This document shows, piece by piece, positions 1 to 9,471 of a stretch of DNA of 64,000 bases. The notes under the pieces were generated by a model. That model saw only the letters and a list, made by a program, of their open reading frames with translations, made no database searches and was not told the DNA's origin. The stretch covers positions 1-64,000 of the forward strand of contig WQYA01000008.1 in NCBI GenBank assembly GCA_009781495.1, in the 5' to 3' direction. Each line of letters opens with the position of its first letter. The stretch's first letter is position 1. Made by a program: the position numbers and the translations under genes. The stretch is from Cystobacterineae bacterium. Its GTDB lineage: Bacteria; Myxococcota; Myxococcia; Myxococcales; Myxococcaceae.

Positions 1-344
1 AGGGGGTCGCGAGTGCTGCAGGAGCCCCGCAGGGCCCCAGAGGGTGTTTTTTTGGTTACTTTTTTGTCACACAAAAAAGTGACTCGCCGGTAGGCGAAAC
101 CTACGGCAGCCGCGCAGCGGAAACAGCCCGGGCCGCAGGCCCAGCACCAATAACCCCGCCCGGGAGGGCAGAAGAATTGTTTTAAAAAACAGCCGGGCCG
201 CAGGCCCAGCAATAACCCCCCCCCGGGGGGGCAGAATAAATATTTCTACCTCCTACAGCCCTGAGCTTTTAACAACTACCCCCCTACCCCCCTGGAGGGA
301 AATTTTTTATATAAGCCCGCCGCAGGCGAAAAATAACCCCCACC
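1..344. repeat. Gene-free region downstream of ftsZ with repeated GC-rich blocks
   Basis: No convincing gene is visible. Two near-identical direct blocks lie at about 124-173 and 190-237. Each has the palindrome GGGCCGCAGGCCC, then AATAACCCC, then a CCCGGG..GGG stretch ending in GCAGAA. A partial third copy (CGCCGCAGGCG followed by AATAACCCCC) lies at about 318-342, just past the ftsZ stop. An A/T-stem inverted repeat sits at 55-83. The region may hold the end of the cell-division transcript, but no GC stem with a U-tract was recognised. Confidence 0.5.
55..83. repeat. Inverted repeat with A/T stem
   Basis: ACTTTTTTGT (58-67) is the exact reverse complement of ACAAAAAAGT (71-80), with a 3-nt loop and a further 3 bp of stem including one wobble. 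Because the stem is symmetrical it presents a T-run on either strand. It could act as a weak bidirectional terminator or be a dispersed intergenic motif. Confidence 0.5.
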
Positions 345-1580
345 TCATGGCAAGTCGTTGTGGCCTTGCCTTCTCAAAAAGGTGGGAATGTCATATTGGT
401 CTTCATCCAAGGGCAAAGCTTCCCTTGAGGTATAAAGACGCGGGGCCACACTGCGGTGCTCTCCCGTAATGGAGCGGGCAGGCGTCTTCGAGGGGACGAG
501 GCTTACCAACTCCTCGTGTACCAGCGGAATGGGCGTCGCAGTGGCGCTCGCAGCCATCGGCATTCTCAGGTTTCCCGTCACCGGGCGCTGCTCTGCCTGC
601 GGCGGGCGCAAAACCTTGTTGTCGCGCCCGACAAAGCCCGTCGCAATAATGGTTATTTTCACATCGTCCTTCACACTCTCGTCAATGAGCGAGCCGAAAA
701 TAATGTTGGCCTCGGGGTCTGCCGAGTCGTGCGCCAGAGAAATGGCCTCGTTCACCTCTTGCAGCGTAATGTCGCGCCCACCGGTTATGTTAATCAACAT
801 GCCGCGCGCGCCGTCAATGCTGACGTCCTCCAGCAGAGGGCTGGAAATGGCTTGCTCCATGGCGCGCAGCGCACGCTTTTCTCCACTGGCGCGCCCCGTC
901 CCCATCAACGCCAGCCCCTGCTCATTCATAATGGTTTTAACGTCGGCAAAGTCTACATTAATATAGCCGTGGTATTGGATAAGGTCGCTGATGCCTTGCA
1001 CCGCGTGCAAAAGCACCTCGTCCGCCCGACGAAAAGTCTCCAGCAAAGGCATGGGCTCATTGGACAAAGTCAACAGACGCTGGTTCGGAATGGTAATCAA
1101 CGTGTCGACGGCGGCCTTCAACTCTTGAATGCCTTGCTCAGCGGCCTTTCTGCGCCTGTTGCCTTCAAACAAGAAGGGTTTGGTTACCACACCCACCGTG
1201 AGGCAGCCCAGGGACTTGGCAATGTCGGCAATGACGGGGGCTGCGCCCGTGCCCGTTCCACCCCCCATGCCGGCCGTAATAAACACCATGTCGGCCCCCT
1301 CCAAATAGTGCGCAATCTCCTCCTTGGACTCCGTCGCAGACTGACGCCCTACCTCCGGGTTCGCTCCCGCCCCCAAACCCCTCGTCAAATTCTGCCCCAT
1401 CTGTATGCGTATGGGCGCCTCGCTAAACTGCAAAGCCTGTATGTCCGTGTTGCAGGCAATGAAGTCTACACGGTCCAAGTTGTTGGCAATCATTGTGTTG
1501 ACCGCGTTGCACCCTGCACCCCCCACCCCTACCACTCGAATTTTGGCCGTCTGCTTGTCGCTGTCCATGTGCACTTCCAT
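345..1580 (-). CDS. ftsZ: Cell division GTPase FtsZ
   Basis: Tubulin-like GTPase that polymerises into the cytoplasmic Z-ring and recruits the division machinery. The 411-residue protein has the tubulin signature GGGTGTG at about 106-112 and the T7 synergy motif [11 protein letters not shown] at about 208-218, which supplies the catalytic acidic residues. It ends in the conserved C-terminal peptide DIPTFLRRQ, the docking site for FtsA and ZipA-type partners. The ATG at 1580 has GAGAGGAAG upstream; a second ATG four codons in is possible. It is the last gene of the dcw cluster. The 126 bp separating it from ftsA is the largest gap between mraZ and ftsZ, and a TAGAAT hexamer there could be part of a private promoter (weak). 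Confidence 0.98.
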   Translation of the reverse strand: MEVHMDSDKQTAKIRVVGVGGAGCNAVNTMIANNLDRVDFIACNTDIQALQFSEAPIRIQMGQNLTRGLGAGANPEVGRQSATESKEEIAHYLEGADMVFITAGMGGGTGTGAAPVIADIAKSLGCLTVGVVTKPFLFEGNRRRKAAEQGIQELKAAVDTLITIPNQRLLTLSNEPMPLLETFRRADEVLLHAVQGISDLIQYHGYINVDFADVKTIMNEQGLALMGTGRASGEKRALRAMEQAISSPLLEDVSIDGARGMLINITGGRDITLQEVNEAISLAHDSADPEANIIFGSLIDESVKDDVKITIIATGFVGRDNKVLRPPQAEQRPVTGNLRMPMAASATATPIPLVHEELVSLVPSKTPARSITGEHRSVAPRLYTSREALPLDEDQYDIPTFLRRQGHNDLP

Positions 1581-1706
1581 CTTCGACTTCCTCTCACGCT
1601 AAAACGGAATATTCTCCAGCGGACACATTCTAGTGGGGCTGGGCAATAAAAAAAGTTTTTGACTGCTCTTTTTCGTAACTTCCACAAAAAACCCTCCCCG
1701 CCCTCC

Positions 1707-2939
1707 TTAAAACACTTCTTGTAGCCAATCCCTCATACGCCCCTTTACCTTTTTGAAAACATTCTCCTCGCGTATCCTGAAAAGCCGCCTGTCCATATGC
1801 CGCGCGCCATAGACAACCAGGCCTACGCCTGTGGCATAAATGGGGCTGCGTACCACGTCTACCAGGCCACCTATTCCTGTGGGGGTTCCTCGACGTACGG
1901 GTACGCCCATAATCTCCTCCGCTAACTCATTCATCCCCGGCAATAAGGTGGAGCCGCCCGTTATAACCACGCCCGAAGTCAACATCTCCGCAAAACCGTT
2001 GCGCTCCACTTCGCTTTGCACCAGTTGGAAAATTTCCTCCACACGCGGCTCTAATATTTCACACAAAATTTGTCGGCCCATTACCCGCGGCTGACGGCCC
2101 CCCACCGAGGGCACCTCTATCATCTCCTGCTTGTCAACCATGGAGGCCAGGGCGCAACCATATTTCTGCTTTATCTTCTCAGCCTCGTGTATGGGCGTCC
2201 GCAAACCCACCGCAATGTCATTCGTCAGGTTGTGTCCACCCAAGGCTATAACTGCGGTGTGCGCAATTGCCCCTCCGGAAAAAATGGCGATGTCCGTCGT
2301 GCCCCCGCCTATGTCCACCAGACAAATCCCCAAGTCCCTCTCCTCCTCCGTCAACACGGACTCGCTGGAGGCCAAGGGCTGCAACACAATGTCGGCCACA
2401 TTCAGCCCCGTACGGTTGGCGCACTTCACAATGTTTTGCGCGGAGGCCACCGCCCCCGTCACAATGTGCACTTTGGCTTCCAGGCGCACGCCGGCCATGC
2501 CCAAGGGCTCCTTTATGCCGCCTTGGTCGTCCACAATAAATTCCTGGGGCAACACGTGGATGACTTCGCGGTCCACGGGAATATTGACTGTTTTGGCTTG
2601 ATCGATAACGCGCGCAATGTCGGCCTCGCGCACTTCCTTGTCCTTGAGGGCCACCACGCCGCGGCTTCCAAAACCCTTTATATGGCCGCCTGCAATGCCG
2701 GTGTATACCGTCGAAATTTCCGTGCCCGCCATGGCTTCGGCTTCTTCAATGGCGCGACGAATGGAAGACACCGTGCTTTCAATGTTCACCACCACACCCT
2801 TGCGAAGGCCTGTGGAGGGGTGCATGCCGATGCCTATAATGTCGATGCCATCGTCCGTCACCTCGCCCACTATCGCGCATATTTTTGTCGTGCCTATGTC
2901 CAACCCAACAATAATCTCTCCGGCTTTCTGCTTTGCCAT
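1707..2939 (-). CDS. ftsA: Cell division actin-like ATPase FtsA
   Basis: Actin-fold ATPase that tethers FtsZ to the membrane and links it to later division proteins. Phosphate-binding motifs VGLDIGTTKICAIVGE near the N-terminus and VDIGGGTTDIAIF in the middle, with the adenosine motif VVITGGSTLLPGMNEL, identify the family. The C-terminus VKGRMRDWLQEVF is the expected amphipathic membrane-targeting helix. The reading frame extends to a TTG at 2981 overlapping the ftsQ stop, but the ATG at 2939 (MAKQKAGEIIVG) has a GGGAG ribosome site and gives the usual length of about 410 residues, so it is preferred. ftsQ lies 38 bp upstream. Confidence 0.97.
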   Translation of the reverse strand: MAKQKAGEIIVGLDIGTTKICAIVGEVTDDGIDIIGIGMHPSTGLRKGVVVNIESTVSSIRRAIEEAEAMAGTEISTVYTGIAGGHIKGFGSRGVVALKDKEVREADIARVIDQAKTVNIPVDREVIHVLPQEFIVDDQGGIKEPLGMAGVRLEAKVHIVTGAVASAQNIVKCANRTGLNVADIVLQPLASSESVLTEEERDLGICLVDIGGGTTDIAIFSGGAIAHTAVIALGGHNLTNDIAVGLRTPIHEAEKIKQKYGCALASMVDKQEMIEVPSVGGRQPRVMGRQILCEILEPRVEEIFQLVQSEVERNGFAEMLTSGVVITGGSTLLPGMNELAEEIMGVPVRRGTPTGIGGLVDVVRSPIYATGVGLVVYGARHMDRRLFRIREENVFKKVKGRMRDWLQEVF

Positions 2940-2977
2940 GTCTGCTCCCGGTTTCCTCTTTCGAGAAAAACCCGCTT

Positions 2978-3826
2978 TCAACGAATGCCTTCCTTTTCAG
3001 GAGCGGCCTTCGCCATTTGTAGGGTAACCCTTTCGGGCCTTACTCTGTTGTTTAAACGGATAACTTGCGCCACCACCTGCCTGCGCTCCAACTCTTCCTC
3101 TATGCGTTTTAGCCTGCGCAGCTTCTTCTCAAAACCCGCCTCGCCTAATAAAACTTCCTGGCCTGAACCTAATAATAAAACCACCTCCCTGCCTTCCATA
3201 CGCAACTCCCAAAGCCCCTCTGTCGTCCCCTTGTGCTCCGCCTTATAGGCACGCAAGGCAGCCAACGCTGTTTTCAATACTTCTTGGCTTTGCTCGGGTT
3301 TGTCTAAAAAGGCCTCTCTATCAACTCCCGTAATCAAAGCTAAGTCAATCTGCTCTCCCGGCTGTATTCTTTTGAAGGGCTTGCCGCCCTCGTCCAGCAA
3401 ATATAAGTCGCCCAAAGCCAACACCGCCACTTCGCGGTATTCCGTCAGGTGAATTTTGAGGGTTTTGGGGTAGCGTTTCTCCAGGGTGGCGGACTTTATC
3501 CACGGGTGCGCCAGCATGGCTTGTTGCGCTTTGGCCTCGTCCAACTGCAAAAGGTTTTCCCCTTTGCGCAAACCCGAAAGCCTCACCAACTCCTCCTTCG
3601 TCGCCCGCTGGTTTCCTTCTATTTCTATTTCATTCAACGCAAAAAAGGGACTTTCCAAAGCCCAATGCCAGGCCTTCCACCCGCCCCATATGCCCAGTGT
3701 GCTCAGCAGCGCAAAACCCGACAAAAGCCCCGCCCAAAAACGCCATTTTTGGCGACGGACCAGCCTTCGCTCAATTTGCTTGGCGCTGCTTTTCTTCCAG
3801 CGGTTTTTTTTCGTCGAGGACCACAT
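2978..3826 (-). CDS. ftsQ: Cell division protein FtsQ
   Basis: Bitopic inner-membrane divisome protein that, with FtsL and FtsB, controls septal peptidoglycan synthesis. The 282 residues comprise a basic cytoplasmic N-terminus (1-29), one membrane segment at about 30-50 (FWAGLLSGFALLSTLGIWGG), a POTRA domain starting FFALNEIEIEGNQ at about 60, and a C-terminal FtsQ domain. The ATG at 3826 follows a weak AGGTTAG site. About 100 bp separates it from ddl. The position between ddl and ftsA is the classical dcw order and supports the call, since FtsQ sequences diverge strongly. Confidence 0.92.
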   Translation of the reverse strand: MWSSTKKNRWKKSSAKQIERRLVRRQKWRFWAGLLSGFALLSTLGIWGGWKAWHWALESPFFALNEIEIEGNQRATKEELVRLSGLRKGENLLQLDEAKAQQAMLAHPWIKSATLEKRYPKTLKIHLTEYREVAVLALGDLYLLDEGGKPFKRIQPGEQIDLALITGVDREAFLDKPEQSQEVLKTALAALRAYKAEHKGTTEGLWELRMEGREVVLLLGSGQEVLLGEAGFEKKLRRLKRIEEELERRQVVAQVIRLNNRVRPERVTLQMAKAAPEKEGIR

Positions 3827-3928
3827 GCGGCTAACCTAATTCTCCGGCCCAATCCTTGCCTTGCTTGGCTTGGGACGCAAATTTTTTGCCACAACAACGT
3901 TGCTGTAGCAGCTTGTTGTCAACCCACC

Positions 3929-4867
3929 CTAGGCCTTCAGGCCGGCCCCCAACAGCAATTTCTCGCACAAAGCCGCAAATTCCAGCCCCCTGCCCGCCGC
4001 TATTTTGGGCAGAAGACTTGTGGCCGTCATGCCGGGCAAGGTGTTGACTTCCAAGAGGAAAACCTCACCCTCGGGCGTCAGCAAGGTGTCTGAGCGCGTT
4101 GCTCCCTGGCAGCCCAGGGCCCGGTTGGCTTGGAGGCAAGTGTCGAAAATACGTTGTTGGGCGGGGGGGGGCAACGGGGCGGGGAAAATATAGCGGGTGC
4201 CGCTGTCGGCGGCATATTTGGCTTGGTAGTCATAAAAAGCGCGTGCGGCCACCACCTCTATGGCGCCCAATATTTCCCCGTCCAAAAAGCCCACTTGTAT
4301 TTCACGCCCCTTCACAAATTGCTCCACGAGAATTTGCCCCTCAAAACCTGCCGCCAACTTCAGCGCCGCTTGGTATTCCGCTGCGTCCTTGCAAATGCTG
4401 ATTCCAATGGAGGAGCCTTCGCGGGAGGGTTTCACTACAAGGGGAAAACCGAAGGGCAAGGCGGCGCAGGCGGCTTCTTCATAGCTGTCAAAGGCCACCC
4501 ACGGCGGCGTTGAAATGTGGAAGGCGTCAAAAATACGCTTGGAGAAAACTTTGTCCATGCCTGCGGCGGAGGCCAATACGCCGGAGCCGGTATAGGGAAT
4601 GCGCAGGCTCTCCAGCAGGCCTTGTATGCAGCCGTCTTCGCCCCAACGTCCGTGCAAAGCAATAAAGGCCACCTCCACCCTCTCCTCCCTCAAACGCGCC
4701 GCCACCTCTGTCCCTACGTCCAACTCCACCACTTCATAACCCAGGCCGCGCAAAGCGCTTGCAATGGCGGCTCCTGTTTTCAGGCTGACTTCTCGCTCCT
4801 GCGAGAGGCCTCCCTTCAGCACGGCGATGCGCTTTTGCTTGGCTTCTTCCCTCTGCATTCGCTTCAT
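3929..4867 (-). CDS. ddl: D-alanine--D-alanine ligase
   Basis: ATP-grasp enzyme joining two D-alanines for the peptidoglycan stem peptide, in the cytoplasm. Family features are VLKGGLSQEREVSLKTG at the N-terminus, ALHGRWGEDGCIQG, the ATP-grasp segment LVVKPSREGSSIGI, and FLLEVNTLPGMTATSLLPK near the C-terminus with Mg-binding E and N. Length 312 is typical. Its ATG overlaps the murB stop as ATGA, implying translational coupling. A nine-G run (4163-4171, plus strand) encodes three in-frame prolines, showing that long homopolymers are kept even in essential genes here. Confidence 0.97.
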   Translation of the reverse strand: MKRMQREEAKQKRIAVLKGGLSQEREVSLKTGAAIASALRGLGYEVVELDVGTEVAARLREERVEVAFIALHGRWGEDGCIQGLLESLRIPYTGSGVLASAAGMDKVFSKRIFDAFHISTPPWVAFDSYEEAACAALPFGFPLVVKPSREGSSIGISICKDAAEYQAALKLAAGFEGQILVEQFVKGREIQVGFLDGEILGAIEVVAARAFYDYQAKYAADSGTRYIFPAPLPPPAQQRIFDTCLQANRALGCQGATRSDTLLTPEGEVFLLEVNTLPGMTATSLLPKIAAGRGLEFAALCEKLLLGAGLKA

Positions 4868-5793
4868 TCAAAAACTCCCTTTCTTTGGACTTCGGGCACA
4901 AGCTTTATGCCGTGCCGGGCTTCTGTGCGTACAATGGCCATGTCCATCAACGTGACAATGTCTCGTGCCGTCGCCGTCCCGAGGTTGACTATCCAATTGG
5001 CGTGCTTGGTTGAAATTTGTGCCCCGCCGCAAGTGGCGCCCTTCAGCCCCGCTTCGTCCAACAATTGGCCCGCAGCGTGGCCGGGCGGGTTTCTAAACAC
5101 ACTGCCGAAGCTGGGCCACTCCAAAGGCTGCGTCTGTTTTCTATATTCCAAGTCCCTGCGCATTTTTTCTTTGGAGAGGGCGGTGTCTCCCTTGGGCAGC
5201 ACAAAACGAAGGCCCAACACCACACTGTGGGGGGGAAGTTGGGTGTGGCGGTAGGCGTGGGGCACTTGGCTTGCTTCCACCCAGCCTGCCCCTTCTGCTG
5301 TGGCCAACTCCAGGGAGGAAACCAGGGACATGCACGCGCCTTGACGTGTGCCGGCATTCATGGCGCAAGCCCCGCCCAAGGTGCCGGGCACCCCGGACAA
5401 AAACTCCGCCCCCACCAAACCCTGCTCCAGGGCCAACTTCAACAACTGGGAAATGGACTGCCCTGCAGAAAGCTGCAATGCGCCGCTGTCCTCACTCAAC
5501 TGCACCTGCATCTCTGCGGGCATGTCGCCCAGGCTTACAACCACGCCCTCAAAACCTTTGTCGCCCACCAGGAGGTTGGCGCCTTTGCCCAGCACGAAAA
5601 ACGCCACCTGCTCCTTGTGCAAAAAACGCAGCAGGCAAAGCAAGGAGGCGCGGCTGCGCGGTTTGCTGAGCAGCCGGGCTTTTCCCCCTGCGCGAATGGT
5701 GCAGAGGGGGGACATGGGGACGTCCTCCAACACCTCCCCTTCCTCCATGCACTCCCAAACCCCACGCACCCAATGGCAGGCGCCCTTCTTCAC
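4864..5793 (-). CDS. murB: UDP-N-acetylenolpyruvoylglucosamine reductase MurB
   Basis: FAD/NADPH enzyme reducing UDP-GlcNAc-enolpyruvate to UDP-MurNAc. FAD-binding segments are [17 protein letters not shown] and [19 protein letters not shown]. The catalytic-serine region is [12 protein letters not shown], followed by [21 protein letters not shown]. The open frame extends upstream, but the GTG at 5793 overlaps the murC stop as GTGA, the junction type used throughout this cluster, and gives 309 residues, the family norm. An ATG at 5748 is an alternative. Confidence 0.95.
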   Translation of the reverse strand: MKKGACHWVRGVWECMEEGEVLEDVPMSPLCTIRAGGKARLLSKPRSRASLLCLLRFLHKEQVAFFVLGKGANLLVGDKGFEGVVVSLGDMPAEMQVQLSEDSGALQLSAGQSISQLLKLALEQGLVGAEFLSGVPGTLGGACAMNAGTRQGACMSLVSSLELATAEGAGWVEASQVPHAYRHTQLPPHSVVLGLRFVLPKGDTALSKEKMRRDLEYRKQTQPLEWPSFGSVFRNPPGHAAGQLLDEAGLKGATCGGAQISTKHANWIVNLGTATARDIVTLMDMAIVRTEARHGIKLVPEVQRKGVFE

Positions 5794-7190
5794 CCCATGC
5801 TCCGCAGGCGCTCCAGCAGGAGGGGGCCCAGCTGGGTAATGTTGCCGGCGCCCAAAGTCAACACCATGTCGCCGGGCTGCGTGTGTTTGCACAAATGCTC
5901 CGCGGCTTCTTCTGCGTTGCTCGCAAGGGCCACTTCCTTGTGGCCGTGCTGGGTGATGAGGTGTCTCAAAGCTTCGCTGCTGATGCCCGCAATGGCTTCC
6001 TCGCCCGCAGCATAAATGGGCAGCAACACCAAAGCGTCGCTGTCGTTGAAGGCGCAGGCAAACTCCAAAAGCAAGTCCCGGGTACGGGTGTAGCGGTGGG
6101 GTTGGAAGGCCACAACCAGGCGGCGGTTGAAGGCTTGTTGGGCGCCGCGCAGGGTGGCTTTAATTTCTTCGGGGTGGTGGCCATAGTCGTCGACTACCAA
6201 CACGCCCCTCTCCTCTCCTCGTACCGTAAACCGCCTTTGTACCCCTTCAAATTCCCGCAAAGCTTCGCGTACCGTCTCAAGCGGAATGTGCAACTCGTCC
6301 GCAATGGCGATGACGGCCATGGCGTTGAGTGCGTTGTGGGCGCCTACCATTTTCACACTAAACTCCCCCAGGGAGTCGTTGCGCCGGGAGGCTTTGAAGT
6401 GCGTCAAAAAACCGTCGAGGCGAATGTCCGAGAGGCGGTAGTCGGCGCTTTGGGCTGTGCCATAAGTCACGACGCGCTTCTCCATTCTGGGCAGAAGGCT
6501 TTGCACGTTGGGGTGGTCCAGGCACAAAACATTGAGGCCATAAAACGGAATGTTGTTGCAAAAGGTGACAAAGGCCTCCTTGAGGGCGTCGAGGGAGTGG
6601 TAGTGCTCCATGTGCTCTGCGTCAATGTTCGTCACCACCGCCAGCGAAGGGTAGAGGCGCAAGAAGGAGCCGTCGGACTCGTCGGCCTCCGCCACCATCA
6701 ACGCGCTGCTGCCCAACTTGGCGTTGGCGCCCAACACATTCACCTTGCCGCCCACCACCACCGTTGGGTCCACGCCTGCCGCATTCATGACGGTGGCCAC
6801 CATGGAGGTGGTGGTGGTTTTTCCGTGGGAGCCGGCAATGGCCACGGCATATTTGAGGCGCATCAACTCCGCCAACATTTCCGCTCGGGGAATGACGGGA
6901 ATTTTGGCAGCCTTGGCCGCAAGCACCTCGGGGTTGTCTTTTTTGATGGCCGAGGAAATCACCACCACGTCGGCCTCTTTCAAATTCTCCTTGCGGTGTC
7001 CATAGTGCAGACGGGCGCCGAGGGTTTCCAGGCGCTGCGTTATGTCCGTGGACTTCAAGTCGGAGCCTGAAACCACATAACCCAAATTCACCAACACCTC
7101 AGCAATGCCGCACATGCCCACGCCGCCAATGCCTACAAAATGTACACGGGCCGAATGCCGCGTCTTAAACCGACTTGAAATGGGACTCAT
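5790..7190 (-). CDS. murC: UDP-N-acetylmuramate--L-alanine ligase MurC
   Basis: First amino-acid-adding Mur ligase; ATP-dependent addition of L-Ala to UDP-MurNAc. The N-terminal Rossmann motif is [18 protein letters not shown], the P-loop GSHGKTTTT lies at about residue 120, and the central-domain EADESDGSF and C-terminal [10 protein letters not shown] motifs are intact. The ATG at 7190 overlaps the murG stop as ATGA and is preferred over upstream starts, giving 466 residues. Confidence 0.97.
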   Translation of the reverse strand: MSPISSRFKTRHSARVHFVGIGGVGMCGIAEVLVNLGYVVSGSDLKSTDITQRLETLGARLHYGHRKENLKEADVVVISSAIKKDNPEVLAAKAAKIPVIPRAEMLAELMRLKYAVAIAGSHGKTTTTSMVATVMNAAGVDPTVVVGGKVNVLGANAKLGSSALMVAEADESDGSFLRLYPSLAVVTNIDAEHMEHYHSLDALKEAFVTFCNNIPFYGLNVLCLDHPNVQSLLPRMEKRVVTYGTAQSADYRLSDIRLDGFLTHFKASRRNDSLGEFSVKMVGAHNALNAMAVIAIADELHIPLETVREALREFEGVQRRFTVRGEERGVLVVDDYGHHPEEIKATLRGAQQAFNRRLVVAFQPHRYTRTRDLLLEFACAFNDSDALVLLPIYAAGEEAIAGISSEALRHLITQHGHKEVALASNAEEAAEHLCKHTQPGDMVLTLGAGNITQLGPLLLERLRSMG

Positions 7191-8299
7191 GGGGCCTTTC
7201 CTGCGGGGAGCCATTTTTTCTTCGAATAGGTCAACCCTATGCACATATCCACCAACTCCTTGGCCGCCTCGGGCCTCCCCATCAACCCCGCGTTGCGCTC
7301 CATTTTCAAACGCCGCTCCGGGTCCTTCAACAAGGCGCGAATTTCCGTGGCCAAACGCTCGCCCGTCAACTCGGACTCCAAAAAAACAACGGCGGCGCCC
7401 GCCTCTTCCATGGCCCTCGCATTCTTGGTTTGGTGGTCATCCGCAGCATAGGGGAAGGGAATGAGGATGGAGGGTTTCTTGCACACCGTCAACTCCGCCA
7501 AAGTCACCGCCCCTGCCCTGCATACAATCAATTCGGAGCGCGCATATACGGCGGACATGTCGTCAATGAAGGGCAACACCTCGGCAGAAAACCGGTGCTC
7601 CACATAGGCCGCTTGCACCTTCTCCAAGTCGTTTTTTCCTGTCTGGTGCACAAAGTGGAGTTCCCCCTTCAAGTCCTCCAAAAAAGCCAGGGCCTCCCGC
7701 ATCCCCAAGTTAATCCCCCGGGCCCCCATGCTTCCCCCAAATACCAACACATTAAACCCGGGGTGGGGAGAGGTGGAGCGCAAATAGTTGTCAAACAACT
7801 TGCGGCGCACGGGGTTTCCCACCACATGCACTTTGTGCGAAGGAAAATCCTTGCTCGCTTGCTCAAACGCCAAAAAAACCGCCTTCACAAAACGCCCCAA
7901 AATGCGGTTCGTCACCCCCGCCGCCGCATTCTGCTCCTGAATGGCCGCGGGTATTCTCAACAACACCGCCGTCAACACCAGAGGGCCGGAGGAATAGCCG
8001 CCTACGCCCAGCACAAAGTCCGGCTTCTCTTTGCGCAACACCCTTAATGCCGCCAAAAACGAGAAGGGCAACAAAAAAAGCCCCCACAGCTTCTTCCAAA
8101 AACCCACGCGCTTGAGGCCCCGCGAGGGAATGGTGCACAACCTAAACCCGGCCTGCGGCACCACCTTGGCTTCAATGCCGTGCTGCGTGCCTACAAAAAC
8201 AACTTCATTGTTGGGTGCGCGTGTCGTCAACTCCTCGGCCACCGCAATGCCCGGAAAAATGTGGCCGCCTGTCCCCCCACCTGCAACGAGAAGTTTCAT
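7187..8299 (-). CDS. murG: Lipid II synthase MurG (GlcNAc transferase)
   Basis: Membrane-associated GT28 glycosyltransferase adding GlcNAc to lipid I on the cytoplasmic face to form lipid II. The N-terminal glycine loop [11 protein letters not shown] (residues 7-17), the second loop [11 protein letters not shown], and the UDP-binding region [10 protein letters not shown] with [11 protein letters not shown] are all present. Length 370 is standard. ATGA overlaps join it to both ftsW and murC. Confidence 0.97.
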   Translation of the reverse strand: MKLLVAGGGTGGHIFPGIAVAEELTTRAPNNEVVFVGTQHGIEAKVVPQAGFRLCTIPSRGLKRVGFWKKLWGLFLLPFSFLAALRVLRKEKPDFVLGVGGYSSGPLVLTAVLLRIPAAIQEQNAAAGVTNRILGRFVKAVFLAFEQASKDFPSHKVHVVGNPVRRKLFDNYLRSTSPHPGFNVLVFGGSMGARGINLGMREALAFLEDLKGELHFVHQTGKNDLEKVQAAYVEHRFSAEVLPFIDDMSAVYARSELIVCRAGAVTLAELTVCKKPSILIPFPYAADDHQTKNARAMEEAGAAVVFLESELTGERLATEIRALLKDPERRLKMERNAGLMGRPEAAKELVDMCIGLTYSKKKWLPAGKAP

Positions 8300-9471
8300 A
8301 ATGGCGCCTCAACAGCTTGTGCTGAATGTTTGGAAGGGCGAATTTCAACGCCGCCCCTTTGCGTTTGTTTGCGTGGAATAACGGAAACGGACAGCAACAA
8401 CCCCGTCGCGGCCAAACACACCAGCAACGAGGAGCCGCCATAGGAAATGAAGGGCAGCGTCAAACCCTTGGTGGGCAACAACCCCAAAACCACGGACATG
8501 TTCACCACTGCGTGGAAGGCAAACAAGGTGGTAATCCCCAGGGCCAAATAGCAGCCGAAAGGCTCCGAGGCGCGCAGGGCAATGTGGATGCCGCGCCAAA
8601 TAACAATGGCGTATAACACCACCACCAAAGTCACCCCCAAAAGGCCCAACTCCTCCCCTAAAATGGCGAAGACAAAATCCGAATGCGCCTCCGGGAGGAA
8701 AAACAATTTTTGCCGGCCCTCCCCCAGGCCCAAACCCCATAGGCCGCCGGAGCCTATGGACATGAGGGACTCGGCCACTTGGTAGCCGGCCCCCTGACGG
8801 TTGGCCCATGGGTCCAAAAAGGACATCATCCTCTGGTAGCGGTAGGGCGAGGAGGTGATGGCGTGGTAGGCAAAGGGGATGGCCAACAACACGGAGCCTA
8901 CCAAATAGGAAAGTTTGGCCCCCGCCGCAAACAGCATGACAAACATGACAAACAACAATGCAACGGAGCTGCCGAAGTCGGGCTCCAACATGCACAGGCC
9001 TACCAGGAGGCCTGAAATGAGAAGGTGCGGCAAAAAACCAATGGAGAAGGAGCGCATTTTCTCGCGCTTCTTCGCCAGAGAATAGGCGAGGTAAATCACC
9101 CAAACCAGCTTGGCAAACTCAGAGGGCTGAAAAGAAAACCCGCCCAAACGCATCCAGCGGTAGGCCCCCCCCACCTTCACACCTATGCCGGGAATGAGTA
9201 CCAATACCATGAAGGCGATGGCCAACAACAAAAGCGGGTAGGCCAGGCGCGCCAGTTTGCGGTAGCCCAACCTCAAACACAATACCAAAGCCAACCAGCC
9301 AAAGCCTGCGGCCAAAACCTGCTTCTTCAAAAAATAAAAACTGTCGCCGGCCGTGCGCTCGTGGGCCAAAATGGCGCTGGAGGAATACACCATAATGAGG
9401 CCTATGGCCGACAACATCAACACCGCACCCAAAAGCCACCCGTCAAAAGTTGTCGACTTGCCCTCGCTCAC
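8296..9471 (-). CDS. ftsW: Septal peptidoglycan polymerase FtsW (SEDS family)
   Basis: Multi-pass SEDS glycosyltransferase that polymerises lipid II at the septum with FtsI. About nine to ten hydrophobic segments are visible. Conserved stretches are WGLGLGEGRQKLFFLPEAHS followed by DFVFAILGEELG, and ISYGGSSLL near the C-terminus. The frame reaches a GTG at 9486, but the GTG at 9471 overlaps the murD stop as GTGA and follows GGAGG, so it is preferred (391 residues). The neighbours murD and murG fit ftsW rather than rodA. Confidence 0.96.
   Translation of the reverse strand: MSEGKSTTFDGWLLGAVLMLSAIGLIMVYSSSAILAHERTAGDSFYFLKKQVLAAGFGWLALVLCLRLGYRKLARLAYPLLLLAIAFMVLVLIPGIGVKVGGAYRWMRLGGFSFQPSEFAKLVWVIYLAYSLAKKREKMRSFSIGFLPHLLISGLLVGLCMLEPDFGSSVALLFVMFVMLFAAGAKLSYLVGSVLLAIPFAYHAITSSPYRYQRMMSFLDPWANRQGAGYQVAESLMSIGSGGLWGLGLGEGRQKLFFLPEAHSDFVFAILGEELGLLGVTLVVVLYAIVIWRGIHIALRASEPFGCYLALGITTLFAFHAVVNMSVVLGLLPTKGLTLPFISYGGSSLLVCLAATGLLLSVSVIPRKQTQRGGVEIRPSKHSAQAVEAPL

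Noticed and set aside
55-83. Strong rho-independent terminator for ftsZ
   Set aside because: The stem is almost all A/T and lies more than 250 bp past the stop, so it is listed only as an inverted repeat.
456-1649. 397-codon plus-strand open frame over ftsZ
   Set aside because: It lies antisense to a clear ftsZ gene, has no recognisable motif and reflects third-position GC bias.
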